DNA from: Entomortierella parvispora | Taxonomy: Eukaryota > Mortierellomycota > Mortierellomycetes > Mortierellales > Mortierellaceae | Assembly: GCA_963573315.1 (NCBI GenBank) | Contig: OY752145.1 | Location: forward strand, 1,984,001 to 2,048,000 | Direction: 5' to 3' | Length of the DNA: 64,000 nt | In this document: positions 46,939 through 57,609 of the stretch, piece by piece | How the letters are laid out: each line of letters opens with the position of its first letter | How positions within the stretch are numbered: position 1 is the first letter of the stretch | Notes under the pieces: generated by a model | What the model was told of the DNA's origin: nothing | The model's input: only the letters and a program-made list of their open reading frames with translations | Database searches by the model: none | Made by a program: the position numbers and the translations under genes

Positions 46939-47291
46939 GTTTGGTCCACAAGTTCCAGTTTCGATTTCCCGCTTTTATCGTCGAGGGTCTGGTCGGTGCT
47001 TTCAACGCGACACTTATTTTCTTTCCAGGAGAAGATATCTGGGGAGAGACTTGGGGAGATCGATTCTTTCTTCTCCTTCCTCTGGACACGATTGTGTCGT
47101 TTTTTTACGCGTACAATTGGTTCTTTCTTTGGCGCAATTCTGTCCTATCGGGTTTCATCTTTGGCTTACACATCTTGACGATGCATGGACTCGGAATACC
47201 TTCCTTCAATGAGTACCAACTGCGACGCGTCATTCGTAAGTTGATCAAAGCATACAAAAAAAAAAGGGGAAAAAGGAGGGGTCTTGCCTGA
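46569..47291 (+). CDS. Orphan multi-pass membrane protein
   Basis: Proposed exons 46569-46628, 46676-46849 and 46953-47291 give 190 residues. The last intron (GTATGT, 27-T tract, CACAAG) is convincing; the first (47 bases, GTATTG...CCTAG) is tentative, chosen because the second exon opens in frame right after that AG and has no ATG of its own. Predicted helices: NFVTALCTILVIYQWF, FISGYASVVIYNM with FPAFIVEGLVGAFNATLIFF, FFLLLPLDTIVSFFYAYNWFFL and VLSGFIFGLHILTM. The C-terminus is strongly basic (KLIKAYKKKRGKRRG), so probably cytosolic. I do not recognise the family. Confidence 0.45.
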
Positions 47292-47626
47292 ACTCTTCCA
47301 TGAAACTAAAACAGTTTTTGCCTCATAGTGAGTTTGTGTGTTTGCTGCAACCTTGGAACATCAGAGAACCACGGATCCTGCTAAAAGATACATGCTGTAA
47401 TTACGGTGATACCCTCTCATCTCTAATAAATGCATCCGACTTTTTGTTTCTCTAACCTTGAGGTGCTACGTGCTACCGTTTTAAATGAACAAAATATCCG
47501 AGTTCTTCTTGCATTATGTAACCCGGTCCACAACATCTCCTGAATTGTTCCTCAGTCTGCAGTTCACAATGTACAGTACACCTAATTTATATTTACATTT
47601 CATGTTGATTGGGGGGAGGGGGGTAT
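47292..47626. other. Convergent spacer
   Basis: 335 bases between convergent stops, with AATAAA at about 47425 on the plus strand as a possible end signal for the membrane protein. Nothing else seen. Confidence 0.5.
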
Positions 47627-49853
47627 CTAACGGCCTCCAGGACCGTACAGTGCCTGGTTGTACGACGGAGGACGATTGCTTGGACTGTTCCGTGGCGGTA
47701 ACGCTGGCGGACTTGCTGACCGTGCCTTTGGTGCGTATCCATTTGGGAATGTACTCGTGGTTTGACCATGGTTCACGCTGACCTTGTGGCCGCTCAGTTC
47801 GGTATAGTTGGTAGTCTCATTCAAGTCTGACTCTTGGTTGAATGCTGGGAACATGCCTGGGTAAGATCCTGGCAGTGTAAACCCGCCGCTTCCGACACTT
47901 GTTGGGATGGGTGGCACAGGTCGGGATTGAGTCGCTGAGGCTGCTGATGAGTTGGGTGCTGCTGGAGTAGAGAGGGGGCGTGAAGGCTGGCTATCCGATC
48001 CGACGGAGCTGCGACCTCCTGTCGCAACTTGGATAGGCGGATATAAACCGGGTCCGGTCGCTGAGAATGGATAGCTCACTGGAGGGTACAGTCCTGGACC
48101 TGGTCCTGAATTCACGGGTGGATAAAGCCCATTACCATTGTTTGCTTGGGGTGGGTAGCCATTGAATGTATTATGCTGGGGTGGATACCCATGGCCGTTA
48201 TTGTTGTTGTTGCTCATCTGCGGCGGATATCCATTGAATGTATTATATTGTGGTGAGTAGCCTCCATTTCCTGGTGGGTACACCTGCTGTTGAGGATATC
48301 CTGTCTGTTGTGGGGGGTATCCTGTTTGCTGTGGAGGATATCCTGTCTGCTGTGGGGGATATCCTGCTTGCTGCGGAGGATATCCTGTCTGTTGCGGTGG
48401 GAATCCTGGACTCTGAGGAGGGTATCCAACAGGTGGGTACAAGTCTGGGCGATATTGCTGGGGTTGCTGGGAAGGATAGGTCGGTTGGGCAGAAGGATAT
48501 CCCTGAAACCCATTAACTGTTCCGTATGGACCCGCCCCAGTTGGCAGCTGTTGGCCGAATGGACGATTCGGAGCCACCTGTGGTGCGGGGTGGCCAACGT
48601 ATTGGTGTTGGGCTGAGGGAGAGATTCGTCCGTCTGCTGGAGTAGCAGAGACTGCCGGTGGTTGATAGACGGGGCCGGAGTCCAGCTTACTCGATGTAAT
48701 AGCCTCCACGGCTGGAGCTGGATTCGCCACTGGATGAGCCGTCGGCTTGGCTACAGCCGAGTCTACCTTGGCTGCTGCTGCATCTGCCTTGACTGCCACC
48801 ACTGCAGGATTCACAGGGTGAGTGGGACGTCTTCCTGCTTGGCTACCAGACGGCACTGGGGTATTTGGGACCCGATTCAGCTTATGAAGCGGGTGCTTGG
48901 GGTCCTAAGAAATATTCCCAGGGTCAAGAGTGTCGGGTGAGTGCCCAAGTTGCATGAATTTTCACCTTCACACGGTGCTCTTGCCACGGCGTCACTTACA
49001 TGCGAGTAATATGTCAGCTGCAACATCAGCTCGCCTGCTTCGCGGCCCTTGTACGACAGTTCGAACCAGTCTGACCATGAAAGAAATCCCAGTCGTTAGC
49101 GTCAAAAAGAAAAAAAAAGAAATTTGGTTGTACCCAGTAGCGCCCACAAACATTAAAGATGATTACAGAGCTCAAATCTTACCATCGTGTTCACCTCTCT
49201 CCATCACCTTGGAGAGGTTGATAACACAATCTCCAATAAGGTCGTTCTTTTGGTGGTCCTCATCCAAGCATGACACAAAGAGCGAGGTTGCATCCTTGGC
49301 TTCGCTCTCATACAAAAAGATCTCTACCTGTTTTTTTTGCCATTGAGAGGAAAGGAGAGGAGAGGATAGGACAGGTCAGTTCACAGTCCTTTCGTGTTCA
49401 TCATGATCCTGTCACAAAGCGTCATTTTATGCTGTGGAATGGACAATCAGTCTGTTGACGAAAATAAAGATCCCAGTTTACCTGATCATCCTTCCACCGT
49501 GGTCGCTGACCTCCACGGACGTCTGTCGATGTACGCTTGGAGACATTTCCCAGCTTGAAGAGGATAAAAGGGTCCTGTTTGCCGAATCTCTCTCGGTTGG
49601 GAAGGTCACGGCCCTGGATAGGGATGATGACCAACTCGCCTGTATATAGAATGTGCAAATCAAAAAAGAGTCAGTCAGGGCAAACATGAAAAGGAATGAA
49701 AAAAAGCATATGCCAAAATACAAAGAGGATGAGAGGGGAGAGTGTCCTACCAATTGGGGTCTTGCCCTCGTCAGGGTCCACGAGTGGCTCGGGTAGAGGC
49801 TTGTTGACGCTGGCAGACGGGTGGTGGCGCGCACCCTGGAAGAGCTTGTGCAT
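47627..49853 (-). CDS. C2-domain protein with long Pro/Gln/Tyr-rich tail (Inn1/Fic1-like layout)
   Basis: Five exons, 49853-49751, 49639-49482, 49327-49183, 49070-49000 and 48904-47627, encode 584 residues. A C2 domain covers about residues 35-155: GELVIIPIQGRDLPNRERFGKQDPF, a Lys/Arg-rich strand, and EDHQKNDLIGDCVINLSKV, followed by WFELSYKGREAGELMLQLTYYSH. Asp residues of the calcium loops are partly present (KQDPF, DEDHQKNDLIGD). The remaining 430 residues are Pro/Gln/Gly/Tyr-rich with tandem PPQQTGY units and end in several PxxP motifs (PPALPPRNSPSNRPP) that could bind SH3 domains. A C2 head plus PxxP tail is how the fungal cytokinesis proteins Inn1 and Fic1 are built; orthology is not shown. 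Repeat copy B lies upstream in the same orientation. Confidence 0.8.
48288..48425 (-). repeat. Tandem array encoding PPQQ(T/A)GY units
   Basis: On the minus strand about six 21-base units encode PPQQTGY or PPQQAGY in series, within the last exon of the C2-domain gene. Near-identical DNA units suggest recent slippage or unequal exchange. Confidence 0.85.
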
Positions 49854-50429
49854 TATAGATGGATGAAAAAAAACTTGGATGTATGAATGAGAAAGTAGAA
49901 AAAAGGATGCAGGAGGATGTGGCAGGATGTAGGGATGACGGGATGAAGGGGAAGAAAGAGTGTGCAGTGAGGAGAAAAGGAATAAGGGGAGAAACAAACA
50001 CAAGAAAAGGATTAAAAAAGAAGCACGGTCTGTGTGTCTGTGTGTCCGTGTGGTGCGCGGCAGGGGAGAGGAGAAGCGTTTGTGTTCTCGGGGACAGCGT
50101 CGTCTGCTGCTTGCCTTTATATCCGTTCCACGCCATGCCCTGCCCTGCTGTGCGTGACCCTCATTCTTCTTCTTCCTCCTCTCCTTCCTGTCTTTGTCAT
50201 TGTTGCCGTCATATGGCCCTTTTTCATGATTCAAACTGCGGCTGTGCTCACTTTTGGACCTTCGGTGGTCCGCCTTTCTATTTTTGAACTGAGCCACCCG
50301 ATCTGGCTGTGTAAAGCGTTCTCAAGCAATTATTTTTTATACTGAAAAAGTTTTATAATTTAATATTTATTCAAAAACAACTATCAGGGCACCACTTAGC
50401 TATGTAATCTATCCATCCCAGTCTTGAGC
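49854..50429. promoter_or_regulatory. Upstream region of the C2-domain gene
   Basis: GA-rich on the plus strand (CT-rich in the gene's sense) up to about 50050. An AT-rich stretch (50325-50375) marks the approximate end of repeat copy B. No gene. Confidence 0.45.
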
Positions 50430-50469
50430 TACAAGTCCACACTATTCGTGTCTGATATCTTTTCTTCAA

Positions 50470-50850
50470 GGACGGCTGCTTCGATTCTATGGCTTTAAGG
50501 TGTGTGTTCCTGAACATCATGTTGACTGCGTTCCAGTGGTCCCTTCCTTGTCCACGCTATTCATATTTGGGATCTTCTCTTTGAGATGGCTGGTTCGATT
50601 CGACGGTTTAAAAAGCGTTTGTTCTTGACCTTTGTCGCGGGTGTTTGCGTGGCTCATTCAATTTTGAGCGACAACTCCACGATGTCCCTTATCCGAGGTC
50701 CTCTACTTGGGGGGGAGGTTCCCTCGACTGGACGGCTTTAACTATATTGAGGTCCACGTCGTTCATATCCGAGGTCTTCTGTTTGGGTTGCGGCTCGTTC
50801 GACTGGACGGCTCCTTCGACTGGACGGCTCCTTCGACTCGGACGGCTGGA
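50470..50850 (-). repeat. Degenerate tandem units in the 3' part of repeat copy B
   Basis: A GGCTxxTTCGAxTxxACGG-type block recurs at about 50478, 50588, 50655, 50724, 50796 and 50818, mostly about 70 bases apart, with ATCCGAGGTC(C/T)TCT-like blocks between. The same family of blocks is visible in copy A at 4620-4930. Confidence 0.55.
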
Positions 50851-51873
50851 GCTGTATTTATTAGGTCATGGTCGACCACCAGATCAAAAGGGACCCGGTG
50901 GTCGCCGATGTTCCTATCCAAGAGGATCCAGAAGTTAGTAACCCGTTGTAACCAAGCCAGTCATAAACCATACAACCATTTGGGCCACTGTCGCTCTTGC
51001 TCAACCCAATCCCAACAATCACAGACTTCTTCAAAAGGTCAAGGGGCGTCTCGCAGCTTCCAAACTTGAAAAAAGAAACAGATGCAGATCCACGACCCGT
51101 TAGCCCATCCACCGAAATCAACAATAAAAAACCTGATAAAGGGATGACAAAGGAGGTTTGCTGACCACACACTTCCTATCCCCAAGGGAAGGCGCTATGA
51201 AGGTCTGAGGGTGAGGATCACGTTTCCCTTCTCCATCCCTGAGAGAAAGACGTAAGATCCTCAAGGTCACCTTTGAGAGAACCAGCCACTGATTTCTGTT
51301 GCTAGAGCACAGTGGTCAGAACTAACAAGGATCAGAAAAATGGGATCCACGGCCCTGTTGAAGGACTAGGTGGACTATCCAGGGATGCCAACTCGCGAAC
51401 CATATACAACGCTTCGATCCCTGGCACGGTAATCCACTGCCAGGAAAGGGCTGCTAGTATACAGGTGTATCAGTGCGACGCTTCGATTTCCGTTGCCGGC
51501 AAAGGGCTGCTGCACTGTACGGTTGTTAACCCTCGGTCATGATAGATGGCGAACAGGTTAAAATGGGAATGCTCCAAGCACCGCGCCCCTCTGCCGGGGA
51601 ATGATACCTGGGCTCGACCAGGGAGATGTGCTACCCTGGCCCTTGTGTACAGTAGATAGGAAGGTCCTCAATAAAGAAGTCCCTCAACCATGCTAAAACA
51701 CACGCCGCCGAAGATCAGAGGGTAGTTCCATGTTGAAGGAGTCGCCTCTGGTCCTCTCATCTGCTTGTTATTAACGCCCTGGGGCAGGCCCCCGAACATC
51801 AGCATGAATGACAGCCACAAACAGGATCCGTTGGAGAAGACTACCAAAAACGGGGTCCCCGACACGATGCCGT

Positions 51874-52110
51874 TTACCTGATGGGCAAAGGTGTTGACGG
51901 GGAAAATTCATAGCCACAGCCATGTTGAATGAACTTGCGGACTATAATGGGATAAAGGGTTCGCCATGCTTTGTTCACCTCTGCCGGAGAACGACGGCAC
52001 GGCTCGCAAGCCCCTATGTCCACCTTCCGGATTCTGTTGCCAGAAAACAGTAGTTGGGCCACAGGTTGCAGTTCACGCTCCTGCTCCTGTTGCCAGGAAA
52101 AGAAATGTGA
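51874..52110 (-). pseudogene. Coding-like module in repeat copy B (unidentified)
   Basis: Counterpart of 3431-3648: open frame with QPVAQLLFSGNRIRKVD, AEVNKAWRTLYPIIVRK and GCGYEFSP, ending in TAA. A second conserved piece follows (51865-51668, MSGTPFLVVFSNGS). The upstream exon-like piece at about 52255-52190 (YIGLPFRRGWPSLVPLRF) is in another frame with a plausible intron between. The protein is not recognised. Confidence 0.4.
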
Positions 52111-52259
52111 GAAGCCCCTTCACTTTCTGATGAAGAGGGGAAAGAAAGGGATAGGAGGGAAGAGCAGAGACAGGACCCACCTCGACATTACCTTTCCCTG
52201 ATAAAGCGGAGCGGCACCAGAGAGGGCCAGCCGCGACGGAAGGGCAGGCCGATGTAGCA

Positions 52260-52860
52260 AGGCCTACAGAAAAGTCAAGAAGAAAAGACAAAGGAGATGA
52301 GATTTCCAAGAGGAACGCGAAAAGACCGGTTTGTTTACGTAAAAGGTGACACAGCACACAAGAGCAAAAATACAGAGCTGCAACCTACCAAATGACCAAA
52401 TGGACTGCCGCAGACGCGCCATGCATGCCAGGGAGAGCGGAACTGAGGCAATGACCGGGGCAATCACTCTTTCTATAAAAGGGCCATGGGAGAAATCAGA
52501 GAAAACAGTCAACATGAAGACGATGGAAAGGCGCAGCAGAAATGTCGCGTGCAAGGAAATGTTGAAATGACGAGTGAGCCATTCGCAACACGAGTAACAT
52601 GAAAAAAGAGACAAGGAAAGGAAGAGCATAGGGCAAGAGAATAACAACAACATAACATCGGGGGTGTGGGATGGATGAAAAAGTGTGGATGGGTTGTTCA
52701 GGATCGTACTTACCATATAGGCCATCATCGAGATGGGAAGACAAAGGCGGAAAGAGGAGTGGTGGCAAAAGCGACAGAGGATGCACATATTTATACCATG
52801 CACAAATAGGCCCCTTTAAACTGATCAAACCTGGAACTGTCGGAAACACCCCTCAACGAG
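52260..52860 (-). promoter_or_regulatory. Segment specific to repeat copy B, with TATA-like box and possible first exon
   Basis: On the minus strand TATAAATA (52795-52788) lies about 60 bases before ATGATGGCCTATATG followed directly by a GTAAGT donor. Further on, a piece bounded by TATAG and a GTAGGT donor is followed by TTCTGTAG next to the module shared with copy A. It looks like the 5' part of an intron-containing gene. Copy A lacks about 600 bases here. Confidence 0.4.
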
Positions 52861-52989
52861 TGGCAACGATGGATGGACTTGTCGGTGCTGTACAAAACGA
52901 CGTCAGGTGCTGTTCAAAAGAAGCTGCACAAAAAGATCCCAGATCCATGGCTTGTTTGCCCAAAAAAAGGAAGAGTCTTTGACATACGT

Positions 52990-53320
52990 GACGCGGTACT
53001 GAAACGCGTTGTGGATAACAAGATTTCTCTCGCGCTTTCATTTCTCGTGGTTTTTACCTGGATCATAGGAGTTTCTGCTTCGGGTGATATCAAACACCTT
53101 TCCTTGAACGGCCATGGGGATGTGAGTACCCAACCTTGTCCGGGAATCAAACTCTGCTAGGGTGTATTCTTAAAAGACGAGCGCCGGTGGGCGAGGACGA
53201 GGCACGGCTGGAGCCTATCCGAGAACTGCGGCGAGGACCCAGCTGACGGGAATAGAGACGGTAGACATGATGGCAGCGGGGGGAAGGAGCGAAAGTGATG
53301 GAATGGATGAGAAAAGAATG
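52990..53320 (-). pseudogene. Broken genomic copy of the 5' part of the Dap1/MAPR gene
   Basis: ATG at 53268 opens MSTVSIPVSWVLAAVLG and then hits TAG, where the intact gene at 5112 continues. A deletion of some tens of bases removes the linker after the membrane anchor. Further on the bases for MAVQGKVFDVTR-like sequence are kept, then the intron donor with 20 exact bases around it (CAGGTAAAAACCACGAGAAA, minus strand). About 50 bases of 5' leader are included. The second exon is missing. Stops and the missing exon make it non-functional. Confidence 0.8.
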
Positions 53321-53420
53321 AAATGTTTGTTGTTGCAGTTGGCATGGAAGAATTTATTACTTGAATAGTCACTGAATGCTGTGTTTGATTGCTTGGTCTT
53401 CTTTCTAGGATACATTCACT

Positions 53421-56400
53421 TTAGAAAAGTCCAACCACATTGCCCGTCTCAAAATCAATGTCCACGTCGTAGAAGCATGGGCGAGTAGGGAGACCAGGCA
53501 TAGTCTGCATGGCACCGCAGAGAGGGTACAAGAACCCAGCTCCGACGGACGCGCGGATATCGCGGATGGGGATCTTGAACCCGCTGGGTCGGTTCTTGAG
53601 CTTGGGATCGTGCGACAGCGACAAGTGCGTCTTGGCCATGCAAATAGGCAGGTTGCCAAAGCCCTGGCGGGTATAGGTCGCAATCTTTTCCTTGGCCAGA
53701 TCAGAGAGCTCAATGCCATCCGCTCCATACATCTCCTTGGCAATTGTCTCAATCTTTGACTCAATGTCAGACTCAACCTCGTACAGGTACTTGAAGTTCG
53801 TGGGCTTGCTGCAGGCCTGGATAACAGCCTGGCCAAGATCCACAGCACCCAAACCTCCCTTGGCCCAGTTCTCGCAAGCAACAGCGTCGTCTGCACCAGC
53901 CTCCAAAGCAATCTTGCGAATCAATGCCATCTCGTTGTCAGAGTCGGTCGTGAAGCGGTTGATGGCCACAATCACAGGTACTCCGAACTTTTTGGCGTTT
54001 TCAATATGCTTCTTCAAGTTGTCGCATCCAGTCTCCAACAACTCCAAGTTCTCAGTGTTGTAGACCTCGGGCAATGGTTTGCCGGGGGTGACCTCGGGTC
54101 CACCACCGTGCATCTTCAATGCCTTGACGGTTGCGACAAGGACGGCGCAGTCAGGTACAAGCCCACTGGTGCGACACTTGATATCAAAGAACTTCTCCAT
54201 ACCAATATCGGCGCCGAATCCTGCCTCTGTCACAACATAACCCATCTTCTCCTCACCCTCACCAACCTCAATACCGGCCAACTTCAGGGCAATGCGATCA
54301 GCAATGATGGAGCTGTTTCCATGAGCAATGTTGGCGAAAGGTCCAGCGTGCACGAACATGGGGGTACCCTCCAAGGTCTGCATCACATTGGGCTTGATAG
54401 CATCCTTCATCAAGACAGTCAAGGCTCCACCGATACCAATATCATCGGCAGTGACGGGGTCGCCACCCTTGCTGCTAGCAACAACCATCTTGCCGAGACT
54501 AAAGAACAATTGAGAATAGCAAAACGGCTATTAGCATCGGAAATACGCCAAAAAAAATAAAAAATAAAAAATAAAAAAAAAAAAAGACTTCGAAGCCATC
54601 ATATTTTCATTTCTTACCGCTCGCGCATGTCCTTCAAATCAGTGCTGAGGGCCAAAACAGCCATGACTTCGGAAGCGACAGCGATATCGAATCCAGTCAT
54701 GCGCTCATGGCCAGCCTCGGTGTCATTACGTCCAATCTCGATCTTGCGCAAGAAACGGTCGTTGGTATCCATGACGCGCTGCCAGGTAATAGTGGCGGGG
54801 TCAATATCCAAGCGAGCAAAGCGGGAAACCTCCTCAGGGGTCAAATCGGCAGGGTCAGTCTTCTGGATGCCCAAACGCTGCAGGCGACCCAACATCACGG
54901 GCGCGAACACGCGCTTGCCCTTTTTGGTAGGGCAGAGACGGCTGAAAAGAGCTTTGTCCGTCTGAGTTTTTTCGTGGAACATGCGGGCATCAATTGCAGC
55001 GGCGAGCAGGTTGTTGGCAGCAGTGACAGCGTGAATATCGCCGGTCAAGTGCAGGTTGAACTCGTCCATGGGAATGACCTGAGAGTATCCACCTCCAGCG
55101 GCGCCTCCCTTGATTCCAAAAGTAGGTCCCTGAGAAGGCTGGCGGACACATCCGAAAGCAATCTTATTCAAATGAGCCCCCAGAGCCTGAACCAGTCCAA
55201 CAGTAGTGGTAGACTTGCCCTCACCCAAGGGAGTGGGGGTGATTCCGGTGACAACGACATAGCGGCCGTTCTTGCGATGAGCAAGACGCTCCAGAATGTC
55301 CAAGCTGACCTTGGCCTTGTACTCTCCGTACAACTCAAGCTGTGGCAGAGTTTATATTGCGTTAGAAATCGTGAATATACATGTATCCTTGGGCTGAGGC
55401 AGACAGAGAGTCATTTACCTCACTGGGCAAAAGACCCAGCTCGTCAGCGATAAACTTGATGGGCTTAGGCTTTTGAGCCAAAGCAATGGCAATATCGCTT
55501 GGCACAGGCTCGAGCAGCTCCAAAGGCAGGGGGACGATGGTTCTCTGGCGACCCTCGTTCAAGAAGCGGACAGCAGAGAGGTAGGTGTTCTGCATCAACA
55601 TTGCAACGGTCATAGGACCGACTCCACCTGGGACGGGGGTAATATGACTAGCATGGGCCGAGGCGGCTTGATACTCGACGTCTCCAACCCAACGGATTCC
55701 AGCCTTCTTGGTTGCGTCTGAATCAGGGAGAGCGAGGGAGCAAGTTCCAAAAATGGAAACAGTTTGGGATGTTAACATTCTGTGAGCCAACAGGAGGTTG
55801 TGCCCAAGGCGGGAAAAATAAGGAAGTTGTGAATCTGTTCCCACGATGTCGATCAATCAAAATATAACTTGCCTTCAACTGCGTTGGTGCCAACGTCAAT
55901 GACCACTGCGCCTTCCTTGATCCATTCACCCTTGACAAACTCTGCGCTTCCGATCGCAACAACGAGGATATCAGCGGTCTTAACAATCTCTGGCAAGTTG
56001 ACAGTTCTAGAGTGGCAGAGCGTCACTGTGCAGTTGTTCTTGGTCAACAAGCTAAAGACAGGGGTACCCTGGGAAAAAAAGGAACCACACCACACCACAC
56101 ATTGCATTTTTTAGTCTGTCATATTCAATCAAGTTCACATCAAATCTTCCTTGAATTTCGTTCTGTGTAAGAATACTTACGACAATGTCGCTACGGCCGA
56201 CAACGACGGCCTTCTTTCCAGCCATAGCAACGCCTGTCGACTTGATAAGCTCAATCACACCCTTGGGGGTGCAAGGAATGAATGCGGGCTCGGACGCACG
56301 CTTGGACAGATGACCAATGTTGATGGCGTGGAAGCTATCCGTTTTTCATATAAGCATGTTTGTCAGTTTAGATTGCCTCCTTTTTTGGGGGGGGGAGGCC

Positions 56401-57609
56401 CCCGATAGCGCCTTCCTTGCATTTTTTTCTTGCATTGGTTCTCACCCGTCAACATCCTTCTTGGGATCAATGGCTTCGGTGACGAGTCTGTCATCCAGAT
56501 GATCAGGAAGAGGAAGCTGGACAAGAATTCCGTGGACCTTGGGGTCATTGTTCAAAGCATGGACCTTGGACAGCAACTCGAACTGGGTGATAGTAGGGGG
56601 CAGGTGGAAGAGCTCAAAGTCCATGCCAGCCTAAGTAATGAATCGACAGGGTAAGTTTGAGCTGTATTTTTTTTTATCATCTTCCCCAGATTACACAACG
56701 AGGCGCTCGTGGGAATCGGAGCGACAGAAAAGAACCAATCCTATCGGTCTTCTCCGGTTCAACTCTTTGGTGAGGAAACGAGGCGGACTTCCGAGCACCC
56801 TTGTTGACAATATGATCCAGTGTCGGTTGCAAAATGATTTACCTCCTTGGCGGCCTTGCGCTTCATGTTGACATAGACACTCGAGTCCTCACGCGCTCCG
56901 ACCTGGATGATAGAGAGCTTGGGGAGGAAATGAGGGACACTCTTTTGCATCTCATGGATTTGCGACTTGATGTCGTTGCGGAGGTTTCTATGTTGAGCAT
57001 AAGGAGACGGGAGAGAAGGCACATCAGTCTGTTAGCGGTTTGTTTGTTTGCTGGTGGTCTGAACAAAGTGAGCTTGAGGCCCGATTAGAACACAACATGA
57101 CATCAAGAAAGGAGCACCAAACACGGGTATGATGGGACATACTGGGCAATGGCCTTTCCATCGATGACTTTGGCCATGTTGTTGGAGTGAGAGTGATTCT
57201 TTTGGAAGGAGTGGAGGGTGGAGGAGTGGAATGAGGATCGGGAGAGGATGTGGACGGAGCCTGTGGATGAGCGGGGGAGGAGGGAGAGCTGGGTGGCGTG
57301 AGAAAGAGGAGCAAGAGAAGAAGAAAAAGAAGAAGAAGGGGAGGGAGAGGAAGAAGTAAAAGTGCGCGAGGATTTAGCCTTTGGTCGGGTCTGGAGGCAA
57401 AGCGAGCGGGGGCGGCCGAGAACAGAGAGCGAACGCGGGGTAGACAAAGAGGACGACGAGGAGGAGGAGGAACAAGAACAAGAACAGCGGGAAGAAGAAG
57501 GAGGCCGATGGACGAGGGCGGCGGATGGCGGGGACGACAGGCGAAGAAGAGACGACGACGAGGACGACGACAGGTGCGGTGCGGGCGAGAAGCGGGTGAA
57601 GATCTTCAT
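53421..57609 (-). CDS. C1-tetrahydrofolate synthase, trifunctional (dehydrogenase / cyclohydrolase / formate-THF ligase)
   Basis: Eight exons: 57609-57143, 56987-56843, 56630-56446, 56334-56181, 56068-55873, 55717-55419, 55339-54618 and 54498-53421, giving 1081 residues from the first ATG or 937 from an internal ATG at 57177 ([12 protein letters not shown]), which is the usual length. The dehydrogenase/cyclohydrolase part has [12 protein letters not shown] (Tyr and Lys catalytic pair), [22 protein letters not shown] and [15 protein letters not shown]. The ligase part has [19 protein letters not shown] (ATP loop), [18 protein letters not shown] and [16 protein letters not shown]. The enzyme interconverts formyl-, methenyl- and methylene-THF for purine, thymidylate and methionine synthesis. 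The 144-residue Ser/Arg-rich N-terminal extension resembles a mitochondrial presequence. The fifth intron uses a GC donor. It is divergent from uL30m. Confidence 0.96.

Larger units (their letters stand above)
50430..53320 (-). mobile_element. Repeat copy B (inverted relative of copy A) carrying a Dap1 gene fragment
   Basis: Read on the minus strand, copy B starts with about 330 bases homologous to the leader, first exon and intron start of the Dap1 gene (53320-52990), goes through a region with a TATA-like box and short exon-like pieces that copy A lacks, then follows copy A from its position 3250 to about 4930. It fills the space between the C1-THF synthase stop (53421) and the C2-domain gene. 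No transposase, reverse transcriptase or clear terminal repeats are visible. The Dap1 part is unspliced, which points to DNA-level capture or segmental duplication and not retrocopying. Ends are approximate. Confidence 0.65.

Noticed and set aside
48288-48425. CRISPR-like repeat array
   Set aside because: The units are contiguous and in frame, encode PPQQTGY, and have no spacers; this is eukaryotic coding sequence.
49859-50287. Plus-strand frame upstream of the C2-domain gene
   Set aside because: Antisense of the GA/CT-rich leader, no conserved features.
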